In this document: positions 61,943-64,000 of the stretch, in pieces
Layout: the number at the start of each line of letters is the position of its first letter
Numbering within the stretch: position 1 is the first letter of the stretch
Source: Nocardioides sp. S5
Lineage (GTDB): Bacteria > Actinomycetota > Actinomycetes > Propionibacteriales > Nocardioidaceae
Assembly (NCBI RefSeq): GCF_017310035.1
Contig: NZ_CP022296.1
Location: 1,984,001 to 2,048,000, forward strand
DNA: 64,000 bases
Direction: 5' to 3'
Notes under the pieces: model-generated
Database searches by the model: none
What the model was told of the DNA's origin: nothing
The model's input: the letters and a program-made list of their open reading frames with translations, nothing else
Position numbers and translations under genes: made by a program

Positions 61943-64000
61943 GTGACGGTCTCGATGCGCCGGATGTCGGCAGGCAGCGGATATCAATACCTGCTGCGCA
62001 GCGTCGCGGCGGGCGATGGCACGCGGTCCCTAACGACGCCGTTGACGCGCTACCACTCCGAGGTCGGTACGCCGCCCGGGCGCTGGCTCGGTTCCGGCGT
62101 GGTCGCATTCGGGGCCAGCCAACTCCGGCCCGGCATGCAGGTGACCGAGGAGCAACTCGCCCTGCTCGTCGGCATGGGCCGAGACCCCATCACCGGAGGG
62201 CAACTGGGCAAGGCCTATCCGTCGTACAAGCGGCTGTCGGACCGCATTGAGGAGCGCGTCGCCGCGCTCGACCCGGAGATGACCCAGGAGGACTACGCGG
62301 CCGAAACGACACGGATCGAGGCAGAGGAGACCCGCGCTGGTATGCGACGAGCGGTCGCCGGATTCGACCTCACGTTCAGCGTCCCGAAGTCGGTCTCTGT
62401 CCTCTGGGGTGTCGCAGACGCAATCACCCAGGAACGGATCGTCGCCGCCCATCACGCCGCGGTGTCAGACGTCATTGCGCTCTTTGAACGAGAGGTTGCC
62501 GCCACCCGTGCGGGCATCTCCGATGCCGACGGCGCCGTCGCCCAGGTCGACGTGGCTGGCGTCGCCGCCGTCGCCTACGACCACTTCGACTCGAGGGCCG
62601 GCGACCCGCAGCTCCACACCCATGTCGTCATCGCCAACAAGGTCCTCACCGTCATGGACAGCCGCTGGCGCAGCCTCGACGGACGCCCTGTCTTCGCCTC
62701 ACGTACAGGCCTGTCCGCCTATTACGACGCCCTCCTTGCCGACCGGCTGTCGCGCGGCCTCGGCATCGAATGGGAGCTGCGGCAGCGCGGTCCCGACCGA
62801 AATCCCCGCTGGGAGATAGCAGGTGTCACCGACCAGTTGATCACCGAGTTCTCCAGCCGCACCCGCGAGATCGAGCTCGAGAAGGACGAACTCATCGCGG
62901 AGTACGTCGCACGGCACGGGCGGATGCCATCAGCCAGGACCATTGTCGAACTTCGGGCCCAGGCGACGCTGGCCACGCGCCCGCCGAAGGAGATCCGGTC
63001 GCTCGCCGATCTCACCGCGGGTTGGCGGCGAAGGGCCGCCGAGCGGTTGGGGACCGAGCCCACCGGGTGGTCGCAGTCGGTGATCGGTCGAGAGGGCGAC
63101 CTCCTGACAGCGGAGGACGTGCCGCTGGCTGCGATCGATGCGATCGGTGCCCAGGTGGTCGCGGCGGTCTCGGTGAAGCGGGCCGTGTGGACGCACTGGA
63201 ACCTGATGGCCGAGGCGGCGAAGCAGACGATGGATCTGAGGTTCGCGACGACCGAAGACCGCGAGGCCGTCGTCGGCCTCATCGTCGACGCGGCCCAGGA
63301 ACGCTCCGTAGCCCTGACGCCGCCCGAGCTTGCCCTTAGCCCGGCTCGGTTCCAGCGCGAGGACGGCACGAGCCGGTTCCGCCCGCGGCACAGTGAGAAG
63401 TACTCCTCGATCGCAGTGCTCAACGCCGAAGCGCGACTGTTGGCACGCGCCGAGAAGGTGGCCGCGCCAACGGTGTCAGGCGGGGTTGCAGGGCGTGCAG
63501 GTGGCCGTGGCACGGTCTCACTGACCGGTCAGCAGCGGCGTGCTGTGGAGCGCATCTGTCGCTCAGGGCGCCAGATTGACCTTCTCGTCGGGCCTGCCGG
63601 CGCTGGCAAGACCACCACGATGAGAGCGCTCCGCACGGCCTGGATCAGCAAACACGGGCGGGGGAGTGTCGTCGGTCTGGCGCCGTCCGCCGCTGCAGCC
63701 CAGGCGCTGGCCGACGACCTCGGCGTCGCGTGCGAGAACACGGCGAAGTGGCTCCACGAATCCGACCAGGGCCGGACCGAACTGCGGCGTGGCCAACTGG
63801 TGATCGTCGACGAGGCGACTCTCGCCGACACGATGACCCTGGATCGGCTCACGGGGATCGCCGCTTGTGCGGGCGCCAAGGTCCTGCTGGTCGGCGATCC
63901 CCACCAGCTTCAGTCCGTCGATGCCGGCGGCGCCTTCGCGCTCCTCGTCGACCGGCGCGCGGACGCGCCGGAGTTGAATGAGATCCACCGGTTCGCCAAC
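61943..64000 (+). CDS. MobF-family conjugative relaxase/helicase, 3' end outside the window
   Basis: The frame is open from GTG 61943 to the right edge (686 residues seen); ATG 61955 is an alternative start. The TrwC relaxase domain (about 1-310) has the N-terminal SAGSGYQYLLRSVAAGD with the catalytic Tyr region, RYHSEVGTPPGRWLGSGV, FDLTFSVPKSVSVLWGV, and the metal-binding HFDSRAGDPQLHTHVVIANK. The SF1 helicase follows with Walker A VGPAGAGKTTTMRA (about 550), Walker B LVIVDEATLADTM (about 618) and GDPHQLQSVDAGGAF. It nicks oriT, stays covalently bound, and unwinds the transferred strand. Its coupling protein is at 4-5.7 kb. Confidence 0.94.
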   Translation, partial: MTVSMRRMSAGSGYQYLLRSVAAGDGTRSLTTPLTRYHSEVGTPPGRWLGSGVVAFGASQLRPGMQVTEEQLALLVGMGRDPITGGQLGKAYPSYKRLSDRIEERVAALDPEMTQEDYAAETTRIEAEETRAGMRRAVAGFDLTFSVPKSVSVLWGVADAITQERIVAAHHAAVSDVIALFEREVAATRAGISDADGAVAQVDVAGVAAVAYDHFDSRAGDPQLHTHVVIANKVLTVMDSRWRSLDGRPVFASRTGLSAYYDALLADRLSRGLGIEWELRQRGPDRNPRWEIAGVTDQLITEFSSRTREIELEKDELIAEYVARHGRMPSARTIVELRAQATLATRPPKEIRSLADLTAGWRRRAAERLGTEPTGWSQSVIGREGDLLTAEDVPLAAIDAIGAQVVAAVSVKRAVWTHWNLMAEAAKQTMDLRFATTEDREAVVGLIVDAAQERSVALTPPELALSPARFQREDGTSRFRPRHSEKYSSIAVLNAEARLLARAEKVAAPTVSGGVAGRAGGRGTVSLTGQQRRAVERICRSGRQIDLLVGPAGAGKTTTMRALRTAWISKHGRGSVVGLAPSAAAAQALADDLGVACENTAKWLHESDQGRTELRRGQLVIVDEATLADTMTLDRLTGIAACAGAKVLLVGDPHQLQSVDAGGAFALLVDRRADAPELNEIHRFAN

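Overview
The window is GC-rich throughout, with GTG starts, frequent ATGA/GTGA gene overlaps and families typical of actinomycetes (SCO6880, DUF6112, ArdC-like, TadE/Flp). I infer a Nocardioides-like actinobacterium. No rRNA, tRNA, CRISPR array or core housekeeping gene was recognised. The content is that of a large integrative conjugative element or conjugative plasmid. It carries a MobF relaxase, a VirD4/TraG coupling protein, a VirB4-like ATPase, SCO6880, a VirB6/TrbL-like membrane protein, an NlpC/P60 hydrolase, a ParB-like protein, a PrimPol-type primase, an SSB-like protein, and antirestriction (ArdC-like) genes.

Layout. 0-2.3 kb: minus-strand accessory genes ending in an SSB-like protein. 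2.5-4 kb: an orphan plus-strand gene. 4-7.6 kb: a tightly overlapping minus-strand operon running ArdC-like, a mini-paralogue of its C terminus, a small protein, and the coupling protein. 7.6-28 kb: a cargo block. It holds a secreted acidic-repeat protein with ECF sigma and anti-sigma-like genes, a Tn554-like pair of tyrosine recombinases against a truncated ardC copy, and an integrase/HTH/zinc-knuckle module with a frameshift. It also holds an IS3-family element with a visible 3-bp target duplication splitting an acetyltransferase gene, an IetAS-type ATPase/subtilase pair, and small paralogous genes. 28.2-30.1 kb: the VirB4-like ATPase and its small partner. 30.2-38.8 kb: a second cargo block, with an SMI1-like immunity/nuclease-toxin pair and a three-gene operon. 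That operon encodes a Ser/Thr kinase fused to an SF1 helicase, a PLD-nuclease/S1 fusion, and a coiled-coil OB-fold protein. 38.9-45.8 kb: the remaining conjugation genes (SCO6880, VirB6-like, two DUF6112, NlpC/P60, anchored protein), with an EVE-like and a GIY-YIG gene between them. 46-50 kb: a membrane-anchored HNH protein, then primase to ParB with a palindrome cluster upstream. 50-61.6 kb: a YbjN-sized orphan and a complete Tad/Flp pilus operon ending in a LysM-BTAD protein. 61.9-64 kb: the relaxase, cut by the window edge.

Working together: the relaxase nicks and pilots the DNA, the coupling protein delivers it, and the VirB4/SCO6880/VirB6/NlpC set forms the channel. The primase, ParB and SSB support replication and maintenance. 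ArdC-like proteins protect the incoming strand. The Tad operon may supply a pilus for mating contact (inference). The most interesting candidate for an undescribed system is the kinase-helicase / PLD-S1 / coiled-coil operon at 31.8-38.8 kb. It sits between two genes of the conjugation machinery, as a defence or conflict cargo would.
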